Assembly: GCF_015207655.1 (NCBI RefSeq)
Contig: NZ_JADEWN010000043.1
Span: forward strand, 1-50,452
Direction of reading: 5' to 3'
DNA: 50,452 bases
DNA from: Gloeocapsopsis crepidinum LEGE 06123
GTDB taxonomy: Bacteria; Cyanobacteriota; Cyanobacteriia; Cyanobacteriales; Chroococcidiopsidaceae
Positions 37,296-45,899 of this stretch are shown here, piece after piece. The notes under the pieces are model-generated. The model saw only the letters and a program-made list of their open reading frames with translations. It did no database searches and was not told where the DNA came from. Each line of letters opens with the position of its first letter. The stretch's first letter is position 1. Position numbers and translations under genes: made by a program.

Positions 37296-39314
37296 CTACT
37301 GCCAATCTTCCCAAGCTTCATTAAAAATCGAAGTATCAGGGAAAGCGGTAGGATTGTTATTTTGTGCTAGACGGCGCTGTAAGGCTTCAAGTTGCGGTTC
37401 AGGGAAAGGTAATCTTGCTACAAGTTGATAGGGGGCGATCGCTCTTTCCAATGCAAAAGCAGCGGTAGTTCCAGCGGCAGCACCAGCAGACCATTCAAAA
37501 GAATGTACGCGATAAGCAGCTGCCGCAATATGACTCACAGCAATACTCTTGCCAGACACGAGTAAGTTATCAATTTGCTGGGGAATCATTGCCCGCAAGG
37601 GAATTTGAAAAGGATATGCTTGACCTGCACCGAGACGTTCGCCAGGGCGCTCGATATTACCAGGAAGTTCCGCAGGGCTTTGGAGCATACAAGGATGAAA
37701 ATCAATTGCATAGTGACCAATGCCGACAGCATCAGGATAAATCGTGGAGCGCGTCCGCCGCATGACATCTCTTGGAGGAATAGTGCCAGCAATCACTGCT
37801 GCGGTTTCCAAGCCAGCTAAGGCAGCTTGAAGGCTACGATAGTTTTGTGGCGACAAAACCAAGCGATAGTAACTATCACTATAGTTACGACGAGAAATAT
37901 CAATTTCGGATATAGTAAAACCTTGAGGATAAGCTAGGGTAGGTCGTCCTAAAATTCGGCGTCCTTCTCGCATATAAGGATACTTAGATAATCCGTGCGC
38001 TGTTCCCATTGGCGAGTCAAGTCCTGCGAGGTAGCGGTTATTCGGGTGCGGTTCCTTCACGCCAGCACCGAGTTGTGAATCGGTAGTTCCCGCAACAAGC
38101 CAATGAAAATAACCTTTAGCGTGTTCTTCACCTTTACGCAAAGTTTCTACCCGCAGTCCACCCATCCAACCACCAGGTTGCAACTGTCTTGTAGTTTGTA
38201 ATTGGTTGCGAGTATAAATCAAGTTATCTGTAGCCGTACCAGGACGGTAGTCATTGCCCCAAGTCCAATTTTGCATGGAAATATCGCCTGGAGTAGGAGC
38301 AGTAAACGAAATCCCACCAAAGCGCATAGCTTCACCTTGGCGGGGACTCCAGATGCGACGATAGGTAAAGACTAAAGGAAAGCTTGCTAGTCGTGGTAGT
38401 TCATAACTGTAGTAACTTGCATACTGTTGGTAGAACGGTGGTTCTACATGTCTTTGTGGCTGTTGGGTTGCCTCCATTGCAAAGGTGTAAGTAAAACCTT
38501 GAGTGCAATAAGGATCGTTAGTTGCGCTGGAAGAAGACGGTTCGAGATAAGAACGCGGATCGATACCTAAACGATAAGGCACATCTGCTAACGCAATCAG
38601 TTCACCCGTTTCCGTTGCATCAATAACATACCAATTGGGAGCATTTCCTGCTTGCTTTGTGGCAGGGACAAATCGCACAATATTTTTAGTAAACAAGCGC
38701 GAATTTTGGTAACTATAAGCATCAGCAATTGTTTGCGATAGCGGATAGGTATTGAGTGCTGGCGCACCCTTGGCAGGTTGGTGTTGAATTGCGATCGCAC
38801 TTTGAATGCGTTTTTCTGCGCCCATTTGGGCTGTTTGTAAATCTTTGATGACGGTTGAAGGAAACCATTTAAACTGTCCTCGACCTCTCCTTGCAGCGTC
38901 ACGCAACATTTCTGAGAGGATAACGTGACCATCACGCGGTAAAAAGCAAGACTCACTTACCCAGCAGTTACCAGGATCTAACTCGCCGTACTTACGTTCA
39001 ATACGCCGACGTAACTCTAAATAACCACGCGAGTAAAACAACTGCTGTCGTTGAGTTGGACGTTCGTCAAGTGCGGAGGTTCCTTGTGCGGAAATTTGTC
39101 CTCCTACCCAATCAGTAATTTCGGTTACGCAAACAGTTCTTCCGGCTAGCAAGGCTTCATAGGCTGTCGCCACGCCAGCAAGTCCCCCTCCAGCAACTAA
39201 TAGATCGCACTCCACTGTTTGATCCGGAGTTCGAGGTGGTGTCGCAAAGGCAATTAGAGGAAAAGAGGTGATGAAAGTTGAAAGTAAAGTCAGACTAACA
39301 AGCGATCGCTTCAT
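37296..39314 (-). CDS. secreted FAD-dependent oxidoreductase
   Basis: 672 residues. A signal peptide ends near AFA (residue 24). The dinucleotide-binding motif is LLVAGGGLAGVATA (39-52), and QIDNLLVSGKSIAVSHIAAA near the C-terminus is the second FAD contact. This belongs to the 'FAD dependent oxidoreductase' group of large exported flavoproteins, whose substrates are unknown (some are proposed to act on glycans or xanthan-like material). An HIP1 site lies at its start. The LacI-family regulator gene is 178 bases upstream on the same strand. Confidence 0.82.
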   Translation of the reverse strand: MKRSLVSLTLLSTFITSFPLIAFATPPRTPDQTVECDLLVAGGGLAGVATAYEALLAGRTVCVTEITDWVGGQISAQGTSALDERPTQRQQLFYSRGYLELRRRIERKYGELDPGNCWVSESCFLPRDGHVILSEMLRDAARRGRGQFKWFPSTVIKDLQTAQMGAEKRIQSAIAIQHQPAKGAPALNTYPLSQTIADAYSYQNSRLFTKNIVRFVPATKQAGNAPNWYVIDATETGELIALADVPYRLGIDPRSYLEPSSSSATNDPYCTQGFTYTFAMEATQQPQRHVEPPFYQQYASYYSYELPRLASFPLVFTYRRIWSPRQGEAMRFGGISFTAPTPGDISMQNWTWGNDYRPGTATDNLIYTRNQLQTTRQLQPGGWMGGLRVETLRKGEEHAKGYFHWLVAGTTDSQLGAGVKEPHPNNRYLAGLDSPMGTAHGLSKYPYMREGRRILGRPTLAYPQGFTISEIDISRRNYSDSYYRLVLSPQNYRSLQAALAGLETAAVIAGTIPPRDVMRRTRSTIYPDAVGIGHYAIDFHPCMLQSPAELPGNIERPGERLGAGQAYPFQIPLRAMIPQQIDNLLVSGKSIAVSHIAAAAYRVHSFEWSAGAAAGTTAAFALERAIAPYQLVARLPFPEPQLEALQRRLAQNNNPTAFPDTSIFNEAWEDWQ

Positions 39315-39492
39315 ATTTCAGGTAGCTTGGCTCCATAAGTCTAAGTAGCCCCTAGACGTTAGCACTCCGAAAATGTTCATCGCAAGTGATCGAGGAGGGG
39401 TCAGAGAGACTTTGTGTTGATGAAGGCGTTATGCAATCTCCCGCTTTTCAATGTAAATTTCCCTGATCTCCGACCCCCGATCCCTGACCTCT

Positions 39493-40566
39493 TTAAACGG
39501 TTGGTGCAGTTCCTGACGATTCACGCACAACAAGCCTTGTCCCCAAAACTTTAGAAGTTTTCGTTACAGATTTACTGAGTAATAATTCCGCTGCGAGTAC
39601 TCCTTTTTCAACCAGTGGTTGCTGAACTGTTGTGAGTCTTGGTCGAATTTGCCAAGCTATTGGAATATCATCAAAGCCTACGATTGACAAATCTTCTGGA
39701 ACTTTTAAACTCATTTGCTGTGCACTGCGCAAAGCACCAAAGGCTAAAATATCGCTCATTGCTAAAATTGCAGTTGGTCTAGGATGGCGCTGCAACAAAG
39801 TCATAGCTACTTCCCGCGCATGATTCTCGTCGTTGCGACACTCATAAATCGGCACTTGGCTAAAGTCAATTCTTGCCTCTTCTATCGCATCTCGGTAGCC
39901 TTGCAGCCGTAGTTTAGTAATTTGATGCGTAGAGTGTTCAAGTCTTTGAGTGTCCACTAAGCCAACATACAAGTCAGATTGCAACTCCATTGCCATAATG
40001 GCAATTTGCTTGTGGTGGAGACTTAATAAGTGTGTTGCAGCTTTTCGTGCAGCTTGGCGATCGTCAATACCAACGGAGGGTACATCTTTTAAAGAAGGCT
40101 GATCGACGGCGACGACTGGTAGCTGACGTTCTAAGACTCGTACGAGTGCTTCACTGTCATCAGGCAAATTGTAAATAATAAACCCGTCTACAGTCGCTTG
40201 CTCAATTGTCTTTTGCGCAGCATTGCTTTCTAGTGTTGGCACAATCAGTAAACTTGCTTTGACGCGTTCGCAAACTCTTGATACTCCTTTTAAAAAAGCG
40301 ATCGCAGCTAAGTCATTGAATGCATACGGTAGCGATTCACCAAATACCAAACCAATCGCACCTGTTTTTCCTGTCCGCAGCATCCGCGCCATTGGGTTGG
40401 GACCTGGATAGCCCATTTCCTTGGCTGTTTCAAGGATTTTATCGCGCAGTTCTGGCGAAAGTTGATCTGGTCGATTGAAAGCATTTGATACCGTTGTTCG
40501 CGAAACCCCGACAGCTTGAGCAATATCCTGCAGTTTGATGGACTTTCTTGCTTTGTCGTGTTCCAT
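39493..40566 (-). CDS. LacI-family transcriptional regulator
   Basis: 357 residues. The N-terminal helix-turn-helix is LQDIAQAVGVSRTTVSNAFN with the hinge helix after it; the rest is a periplasmic-binding-like effector domain with FGALRSAQQMSLKVPEDLSI and GFDDIPIAWQIRPRLTTVQQ. It should bind a CG-centred palindrome and respond to a sugar or nucleoside. Two such palindromes lie in the divergent promoter region beyond its start (40621-40681), so autoregulation is likely. Confidence 0.92.
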   Translation of the reverse strand: MEHDKARKSIKLQDIAQAVGVSRTTVSNAFNRPDQLSPELRDKILETAKEMGYPGPNPMARMLRTGKTGAIGLVFGESLPYAFNDLAAIAFLKGVSRVCERVKASLLIVPTLESNAAQKTIEQATVDGFIIYNLPDDSEALVRVLERQLPVVAVDQPSLKDVPSVGIDDRQAARKAATHLLSLHHKQIAIMAMELQSDLYVGLVDTQRLEHSTHQITKLRLQGYRDAIEEARIDFSQVPIYECRNDENHAREVAMTLLQRHPRPTAILAMSDILAFGALRSAQQMSLKVPEDLSIVGFDDIPIAWQIRPRLTTVQQPLVEKGVLAAELLLSKSVTKTSKVLGTRLVVRESSGTAPTV

Positions 40567-40620
40567 GAATTTTTTGAGCTACTATTCCTCCTAAATGCCT
40601 GTAATTGAAACACACTTTAA

Positions 40621-40681
40621 CTTGATCGATCAAGAAAACTTGTTACAATGATTAACGCAAGCATTCTGAATCGATTCAGAA
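40621..40681 (+). promoter_or_regulatory. divergent promoter with two LacI-type palindromic operators
   Basis: CTTGATCGATCAAG (40621-40634, perfect 14 bp) and TTCTGAATCGATTCAGAA (40664-40681, perfect 18 bp) both have the central CG typical of LacI/GalR operators. Between them a plus-strand promoter can be drawn: TTGATC (40622-40627) - 16 bases - TACAAT (40644-40649). The first operator covers its -35 box and the second lies just downstream of its -10. Both sit between the lacI-type gene and the divergent 100-aa gene. Confidence 0.6.
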
Positions 40682-40711
40682 GTATCAGTAAGTAACTTCG
40701 TGAGAGAGTGT

Positions 40712-41014
40712 ATGAACTACCAACAGTGGCTCAATTACAAAGAACAAGAACTTCTAGTTCCTCGGTCAAAGCCAGCATCGAATTCTAAGCAAATTCAACT
40801 ATCTGGGCTTTTCAATCGTGTGAGATGTTATTTCTCGCAGTTGTTCGCGTTTAGCGATGAACCTCAAGTTCAAGAAATCGTTGTTGATGGCAAGATGCAG
40901 TGGAAAGTTTACGACCCACAAAGCGATCGTACATTGCAACTAAACTCATCACAAGAAGTTTCCATGTGGCTGGAGGAACGCTACTATAACCGTCCTATCA
41001 ATGTTTGGGAGTGA
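40712..41014 (+). CDS. small conserved protein of unknown function
   Basis: 100 residues from the ATG at 40712, preceded by GTGAGAGAG; an upstream in-frame GTG adds four. Acidic/aromatic C-terminal part: VDGKMQWKVYDPQSDRTLQL and SMWLEERYYNRPI. No membrane helix or family is recognised. It is divergent from the LacI-type gene and the palindromes above lie in its promoter, so it may be under that regulator. Confidence 0.6.
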   Translation: MNYQQWLNYKEQELLVPRSKPASNSKQIQLSGLFNRVRCYFSQLFAFSDEPQVQEIVVDGKMQWKVYDPQSDRTLQLNSSQEVSMWLEERYYNRPINVWE

Positions 41015-41103
41015 GACGATCAGCTGAATCATTTTATCAAATGAAAGATGCAAATAATTTCTCCTGTGCGACTTACTTGGTTCAACTTCAAAGTGAAACA
41101 GTA

Positions 41104-42345
41104 TTATCCAATTTCACTTCCTAGCTGATGAAATAGCCTTGCTAGTACTGTGTTGGAAAACAAAAATCCTTCGGGATCGGTAAGTCGCAGTTGATCGGTT
41201 CCCACAAGTTCCACCCAACCTTGTTGATAGTAGGGTTGTAAACACTGCCAAATTTTTGCCACTGTCTCCACGCCAAATTGTTGCGCTAGTGTAGCAAGGC
41301 TTATACCTTCGCTTAAGCGTAACCCTAGCATGAGTGTTTCTAACAAAACATCATTGGAAGATGTCTGTAAGCAATTCAACACACCATGAGCAGCAATGTA
41401 ATCTTTCACCCACTGATAATATTCTTGTGTTTTACGCGGACGAGTGAATCGTTGTCCTTGGACGTAGCTAGTAGCACCCATACCAAAGCCATAGTATGGT
41501 TGATTGTGCCAATAGACGCTGTTATGACGACACTGATGCTGAAGTTGAGCATAGTTAGAGATTTCGTAGTGTTCGTACCCAGCCGATGTTAAAACTTGCT
41601 GTGCTGTGCGATACATCTGCGCTGTCATATCATCAGTTGGTAAGGGCTGTTCTCCAGCTTGGTAGTAACGATTAAAAGCTGTGCCAGGTTCAATCTGAAG
41701 ATCGTAAATTGAAATATGATTCGGGGCGATCGCGACAACTTGTTCTAAACTATCTTGCCACTGCGCTAAGGTTTGATACGGTAAACCAGAAATCAAATCG
41801 AGGCTAAATGAAGGGACTTTGACAGTTCGGACAATTTCAATTGCAGTATAGATATCTTCAACAGTGTGCGATCGCCCACAAATCTTTAATAATTCTGGTT
41901 GAAAGGCTTGAACGCCAAGACTGACTCGATTCACTCCGGCGACACAATAACCCTGTAACTGTTCTAAGGAAAACGTACCTGGGTCAATTTCGATAGAAAT
42001 CTCAGCATCGTTGACGATCCCAAATTGCAGCTTGAGAGTGTCAATAATTTTTTGTAGCTGATTGACAGATAACAACGAAGGAGTTCCACCACCAAAGAAA
42101 ATAGTTTTTAGTGGTTTACTTGATGTGTTTGTGCTAGTAATTTCTTGACACAGCGCTTCTACATAATGCGACATTGTGCCAGAGTTTTCGCCATGCAGGC
42201 GATCGCCCACAATCGATACGGGAAAGTCACAATAATAGCATCGCCTTCTGCAAAAAGGAATATGTATATAGGCAGAGGTCGGCTCACTATAATTAATTAT
42301 ATTTGTACTTAAATTTAACTTAGCTAACACGCGCTTTTCTACCAA
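41104..42345 (-). CDS. hemW: radical SAM heme chaperone HemW (HemN-like)
   Basis: 413 residues. Radical-SAM cluster Cys32-x3-Cys36-x2-Cys39 in FCRRRCYYCDFP, SAM motif FFGGGTPSLLS, and the HemW C-terminal domain with LMLGLRLSEGISL. HemW binds heme and inserts it into target enzymes; the spacing CxxxCxxC followed by Asp-Phe (rather than CxxxCxxCxC) separates it from HemN coproporphyrinogen oxidase. It converges with the 100-aa gene. Confidence 0.9.
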   Translation of the reverse strand: MVEKRVLAKLNLSTNIINYSEPTSAYIHIPFCRRRCYYCDFPVSIVGDRLHGENSGTMSHYVEALCQEITSTNTSSKPLKTIFFGGGTPSLLSVNQLQKIIDTLKLQFGIVNDAEISIEIDPGTFSLEQLQGYCVAGVNRVSLGVQAFQPELLKICGRSHTVEDIYTAIEIVRTVKVPSFSLDLISGLPYQTLAQWQDSLEQVVAIAPNHISIYDLQIEPGTAFNRYYQAGEQPLPTDDMTAQMYRTAQQVLTSAGYEHYEISNYAQLQHQCRHNSVYWHNQPYYGFGMGATSYVQGQRFTRPRKTQEYYQWVKDYIAAHGVLNCLQTSSNDVLLETLMLGLRLSEGISLATLAQQFGVETVAKIWQCLQPYYQQGWVELVGTDQLRLTDPEGFLFSNTVLARLFHQLGSEIG

Positions 42346-42809
42346 GATTAAAATAATGGTGAATAACTGTAAACTCTTTTTCTAAAAATTAAATATTTCT
42401 TGTAAATTCTTCTCAGATAATGATTGATTTAATTTTTATTCTACTGTCTGAAGTTGCAAGGAGACAAATGTCTTAAAGCAATAAATAGACATGCAATAAA
42501 GATTTGAGCAGGATAATTAAAACTAAATAATCAAAATGTGATTATTGTATCTAACTCAATATGAGAAACAACTACAGTAGATAAGAATTTGTAAAAGTCA
42601 TGCTATAAAGCTGTGCTAGCTTACAGAATATTGTTGTTGAAAGGAACCTAACGGAGGAATATTGAAGTGCAATAAACTTATTTATTACTCAGTATGTTAA
42701 CTAAGTCACTAATTCTCATAATAATGTTGAATGATGAATAGTGATTTCATACAACAACTGTAAATCTGCAGTGAAGAACACTAAAGATATAATAGGAGTA
42801 CTCAACCAA
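42346..42809. other. long divergent leader region, no large gene
   Basis: 460 AT-rich bases between hemW and the leader-peptide ORF. A tidy ribosome-like GGAGGAATA occurs near 42653 before a 12-codon frame beginning TTG. Nothing longer is supported. Promoters for hemW and for the PIN/TRAM unit must lie here. Confidence 0.45.
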
Positions 42810-42887
42810 ATGGCTGAGGAAACAAAATTCCAGTTGTTGCATCCTGAAAAAACAGACTTGCAACTCAACTACCTTGGATTTGCATAA
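42810..42887 (+). CDS. 25-aa leader peptide overlapping the PIN/TRAM gene
   Basis: ATG at 42810 is preceded by AGGAG at 11-base spacing. The frame encodes MAEETKFQLLHPEKTDLQLN and five further residues, then ends TAA at 42885-42887, sharing its last A with the ATG of the next gene (TAATG). The downstream gene has no strong ribosome site of its own, so translation through this short frame may feed it. This is inferred from sequence; no family is known. Confidence 0.5.
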   Translation: MAEETKFQLLHPEKTDLQLNYLGFA

Positions 42888-43966
42888 TGCTTGACGCAAT
42901 TATTATTATTTCATTCATTGTAGCAGGCGCAGGCATCGGCTATTACAGTACAGAACTGCTGCCAGAAAATGTGCAGCAGCAAGTCACTAACATTGAAGCT
43001 TTGCGCTTGGTTTTTGCCGCTTTCGCCGCCTTAATCGGTGGTGCTGCGGGACTAAGTTTTCAAATTAGCTACCGTCGGATCGAGAAACAAGTCAGGGAAA
43101 TGCCCATTGAGGTGATCTTGACGCGGGCGATTGGCTTGGTGCTAGGCTTACTCATTGCCAATTTAATGTTGGCACCATTGTTTTTACTACCAATTCCGGC
43201 TGATTTCAGCTTTATTAAGCCGTTGATCGCGGTGTTGGGCAGTGTCATGTTTGCCTTTTCTGGAGTGAGTTTAGCAGATACTCACGGTCCAGCGTTGCTC
43301 AGACTAATTAATTTCAACAATGTCGAGTCTGTCTTGTTAGCAGAAGGAACCCTTAAAGCAGCAGCAACGAAAGTCGTTGACACTAGCTGTATCATCGATG
43401 GTCGTTTGGAAACACTGCTAGAAACAGGATTTCTGGAGGGGCAAATTTTAGTACCGCAATTTGTGCTTCAAGAACTGCAGCAACTTGCAGACGGTGCTAA
43501 AGACTTAAAAAGGATGCGAGGACGTAGGGGATTAGAAATTCTCAATCGCTTGAAGGAAACTTACTCCGATCGCATTTTGATTCATCCGATGGAATATGAT
43601 GATGTTCCTACAGTTGATGCTAAATTGGTGCGCTTTGCCCAAGAAATCAGTGGTACATTAGTCACAAATGATTACAACTTGTCTAAAGTTGCCAGCGTTC
43701 AGAAAGTACCAGTATTAAATATCAACGATTTGGTGCAAGCAGTACGCCCTACCTACCTACCTGGCGATAGCATTGATTTGAAAGTTCTCAAAGAAGGGAA
43801 AGAACCAAGTCAAGGTGTCGGTTATCTCGAAGATGGCACGATGGTAGTCGTAGAAGAAGGGATTGGTTACGTTGGTGGGGAAGTGCGTGTGATTGTGACA
43901 AGTGCTTTGCAGACGAGTGCAGGACGCATGATTTTCGCGAAACCGCAGGCTTCTGCTTTGGCTTAG
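42887..43966 (+). CDS. PIN/TRAM-domain membrane protein (YacL-like)
   Basis: 359 residues. N-terminal membrane helices (LDAIIIISFIVAGAGIGYYS; LRLVFAAFAALIGGAAGL; about 82-104; about 112-130), then a PIN nuclease domain (about 158-280: KVVDTSCIIDGR, FVLQELQQLADG, DAKLVRFAQE, TLVTNDYNL carry the acidic residues) and a C-terminal TRAM RNA-binding domain (about 290-345). Membrane-tethered PIN-TRAM proteins are predicted RNases. It is followed 21 bases on by a small zinc-ribbon gene. Confidence 0.88.
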   Translation: MLDAIIIISFIVAGAGIGYYSTELLPENVQQQVTNIEALRLVFAAFAALIGGAAGLSFQISYRRIEKQVREMPIEVILTRAIGLVLGLLIANLMLAPLFLLPIPADFSFIKPLIAVLGSVMFAFSGVSLADTHGPALLRLINFNNVESVLLAEGTLKAAATKVVDTSCIIDGRLETLLETGFLEGQILVPQFVLQELQQLADGAKDLKRMRGRRGLEILNRLKETYSDRILIHPMEYDDVPTVDAKLVRFAQEISGTLVTNDYNLSKVASVQKVPVLNINDLVQAVRPTYLPGDSIDLKVLKEGKEPSQGVGYLEDGTMVVVEEGIGYVGGEVRVIVTSALQTSAGRMIFAKPQASALA

Positions 43967-43987
43967 GGAGACGATTGAATCACCACT

Positions 43988-44176
43988 ATGGCGTTGCGAT
44001 CGCGATTCAAACTCTGTAACCGGTGCAAACAACCTGCACCGGTTTTGTATCGAGTTCAGTATGATGAATCGGGGACGTGGATTTTTGTTTGTCCTGAGTG
44101 CTGGCTACCTTTGAGTCACAATAACCCGAATTACACTTATGGTGGTACTTGGAAAGCACGACGAAAGAGAGGTTAG
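43988..44176 (+). CDS. small zinc-ribbon protein
   Basis: 62 residues with two CxxC pairs: Cys10/Cys13 in KLCNRCKQ and Cys35/Cys38 in FVCPECWL, which should bind one zinc ion. The tail GGTWKARRKRG is basic. Short zinc ribbons of this kind occur widely in cyanobacteria; nucleic-acid binding is likely but unproven. It lies 21 bases after the PIN/TRAM gene and probably shares its transcript. Confidence 0.8.
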   Translation: MALRSRFKLCNRCKQPAPVLYRVQYDESGTWIFVCPECWLPLSHNNPNYTYGGTWKARRKRG

Positions 44177-44225
44177 TCAGGAGTCAAAGTGATTTCTACA
44201 CAAAGGATCTAGACTACATTTTTGG

Positions 44226-44283
44226 TTAGTCCACGGAGGTGGGCTTTGTTTGTCTAGCCGCAACTTTAGTCGCTAGGCGTCTC
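44226..44283. repeat. palindromic repeat, copy 3 (AGTCCAC/GTGGGCT family)
   Basis: AGTCCAC-GGAG-GTGGGCT followed by GTCTAGCCGCAACTTTAGTC then GCTAGGCGTCTCC, close to the copy at 34503 in both hairpin and tail. It again lies between converging stops (zinc-ribbon and VOC genes). Confidence 0.65.
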
Positions 44284-44286
44284 CAT

Positions 44287-44670
44287 CTAAGACTGATAAA
44301 TTTCTAAGGGTAGTGCGTCGGGATCTTGAAAAAAAGTAAATCGTTTACCTGTTATTTCATCAACTCTGATAGGTTCTACCTCTACACCTTTTGACTGTAA
44401 TTCGAATACAGTTTCCTCTAAGTTTTCAACAGCAAATGCAAGATGTCTTAAACCACAAGCCTCTGGTGTACTCGGTCTTGTGGGAGGATGAGGGAAGGAA
44501 AATAACTCGATTTGATCTTTGCCAATTCTTAAATCTAATTTGTAAGAATTTCTTGCAGCCCGAAAAGTCTCGTTAATGACCGAACAGCCTAAAACTTCGA
44601 TGTAAAACTTTTTCGAGCGTTCGTAGTCAGAACAAATAATCGCAATGTGATGAATTCCGGTAATTTGCAT
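44287..44670 (-). CDS. VOC-family (glyoxalase-like) protein
   Basis: 127 residues, two beta-alpha-beta-beta-beta modules. Metal-ligand positions are visible: HHIAIICSDYERSKKFYIE at the start, IELFSFP, then LRHLAFAVENLEE and ALPLEIYQS with the final Glu. It matches the YaeR/GloA2 type of the vicinal oxygen chelate superfamily; the substrate is unknown. Confidence 0.85.
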   Translation of the reverse strand: MQITGIHHIAIICSDYERSKKFYIEVLGCSVINETFRAARNSYKLDLRIGKDQIELFSFPHPPTRPSTPEACGLRHLAFAVENLEETVFELQSKGVEVEPIRVDEITGKRFTFFQDPDALPLEIYQS

Positions 44671-44779
44671 GAAGCATTCTGTTCAAATTTTGAATTTAAC
44701 AGATCAGATTGAACGTCTGCAAATTACTCTAATCTACCTTCAAATCCCAAGTTTTAGTAGATTATCTATAACCACCCAA

Positions 44780-44896
44780 GGAAAAAGAACTTGACTTTAT
44801 TTAATCTAGCCAAGCTCGTTTTCTACCAGAAGTGATGTGACTTGCAGATCAAGGACATCAAGGCATTGCTAAAATTCATCTAAAGGTAAGGCAACA
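44780..44896 (+). pseudogene. relic of an IS5-like (DDE) transposase
   Basis: With frameshifts and stops, the plus strand reads GKRT...DF, then SQARFLPEVM*LADQGHQGIAKIH. This matches the conserved catalytic block of IS5/DDE-4 type transposases, of form GxxHDFxLF...LPE...LADxGYQGIxKxH. The intact N-terminal HTH part and the element ends are not found. The relic ends at the apcA paralogue's stop codon. Confidence 0.5.
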
Positions 44897-45382
44897 TTAT
44901 TGCATAGCCCCAATTAAATAGTCGAAGTATCCACCTGCTTCCCTAGAATCTTCTGCAGACATCATTGTGCTGGTAACATTCTTCATAGCACGGACACTTT
45001 CAACCACAGCTTCAATTGGAGTACCCAAAGAGCGGTACATCTGACGCACACCAATAACCCCAATTTCTTCAATTGGCGTAGCATCACCAGCGACAATAGC
45101 ATAAGTAATCAAACGCAGATAATAATCCATATCACGTAAGCAAGTTGCCGTCATTTCTCGACCGTAGGCGTTACCTCCAGGAGAAACAATATCAGGGCGC
45201 CTTTGAAATAGCTGGCTTCCAGCTTGCTTAATAATGCGCTCTCGGTTGGCTGTCAACGTCTGGGCAAGATGCAAGCGACGTTCACCACTCTGAGCTAAAA
45301 TCTTAATCTGTTCTAATTCACCAGGACTAGGATAGCGAGTTTCGGCATCTGCACTGACAATCAACTTTTTGACAATACTCAT
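44897..45382 (-). CDS. apcA: allophycocyanin alpha subunit paralogue (ApcA-like)
   Basis: 161 residues, full length. It follows ApcA rather than ApcD/Apc[41 protein letters not shown] with chromophore Cys81 for phycocyanobilin, and [17 protein letters not shown]. It would pair with an ApcB to form core discs of the phycobilisome. No apcB or apcC lies beside it, unlike the usual apcABC operon, and substitutions such as RYPSP and VSADAE mark it as a paralogue. Its ATG follows AAGGAATCCTTTA. OCP is the next intact gene upstream. Confidence 0.88.
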   Translation of the reverse strand: MSIVKKLIVSADAETRYPSPGELEQIKILAQSGERRLHLAQTLTANRERIIKQAGSQLFQRRPDIVSPGGNAYGREMTATCLRDMDYYLRLITYAIVAGDATPIEEIGVIGVRQMYRSLGTPIEAVVESVRAMKNVTSTMMSAEDSREAGGYFDYLIGAMQ

Positions 45383-45630
45383 TAAAGGATTCCTTTATGA
45401 AAGAATGAAATCAAATCTAGTCAAATCACAATTTAATTGATTTAGTATGTTTTCGTTTAGTTGAGCTAAAAAATAAACACTGCCATTACTAGTAAATTCT
45501 AGTTAAAGCTCATTACTTTATTCAGTAATATCACGTTTAGCTAATAGTTCAACAAAAACATAATTATTTGGTTAAGGATTGAACAAACAAGAATTTCTTG
45601 TCTAGTTAAACTATGAATTCTTGTTACCTT

Positions 45631-45899
45631 TTAACCAAAGTAATTTGCAGAAGCTAGGAGATCGTTGTGTAGCCTACCATCTGACATTTTTGTTCGCCTC
45701 AAGTTAGTCCGCTTTAGATTTGCTCTTTTCAAACTAGCCCAATTAAGATTAGCACTACTTAAATCTGAGTTGCATAAGTTGGTTCCGGTTAGATCTACTC
45801 CGCTGAGATTTGCTTTAATTAAGCTTATTTCGTGCCAGTCTTCTTGCCTAAAATCTCTGTTGCCGGCTGATATCGTTTTAAAACTTTATTGGCATCCAT
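45631..45899 (-). pseudogene. pentapeptide-repeat gene broken by a one-base frameshift
   Basis: Starting at ATG 45899 (GTGAGGCAACCAGT before it) the product begins MDANKVLKRY, the usual start of cyanobacterial pentapeptide proteins. After codon 10 the frame must shift by one base (near 45866-45870) to read AGNRDFRQEDWHEISLIKAN, then a ladder of A(N/D)Lxx repeats (ANLSG VDLTG TNLCN SDLSS ANLNW ... ANLKR TNLRR), ending in TAA at 45631. The total of 269 bases is one short of a whole number of codons. It is either a recent pseudogene or a sequencing error. Confidence 0.7.
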
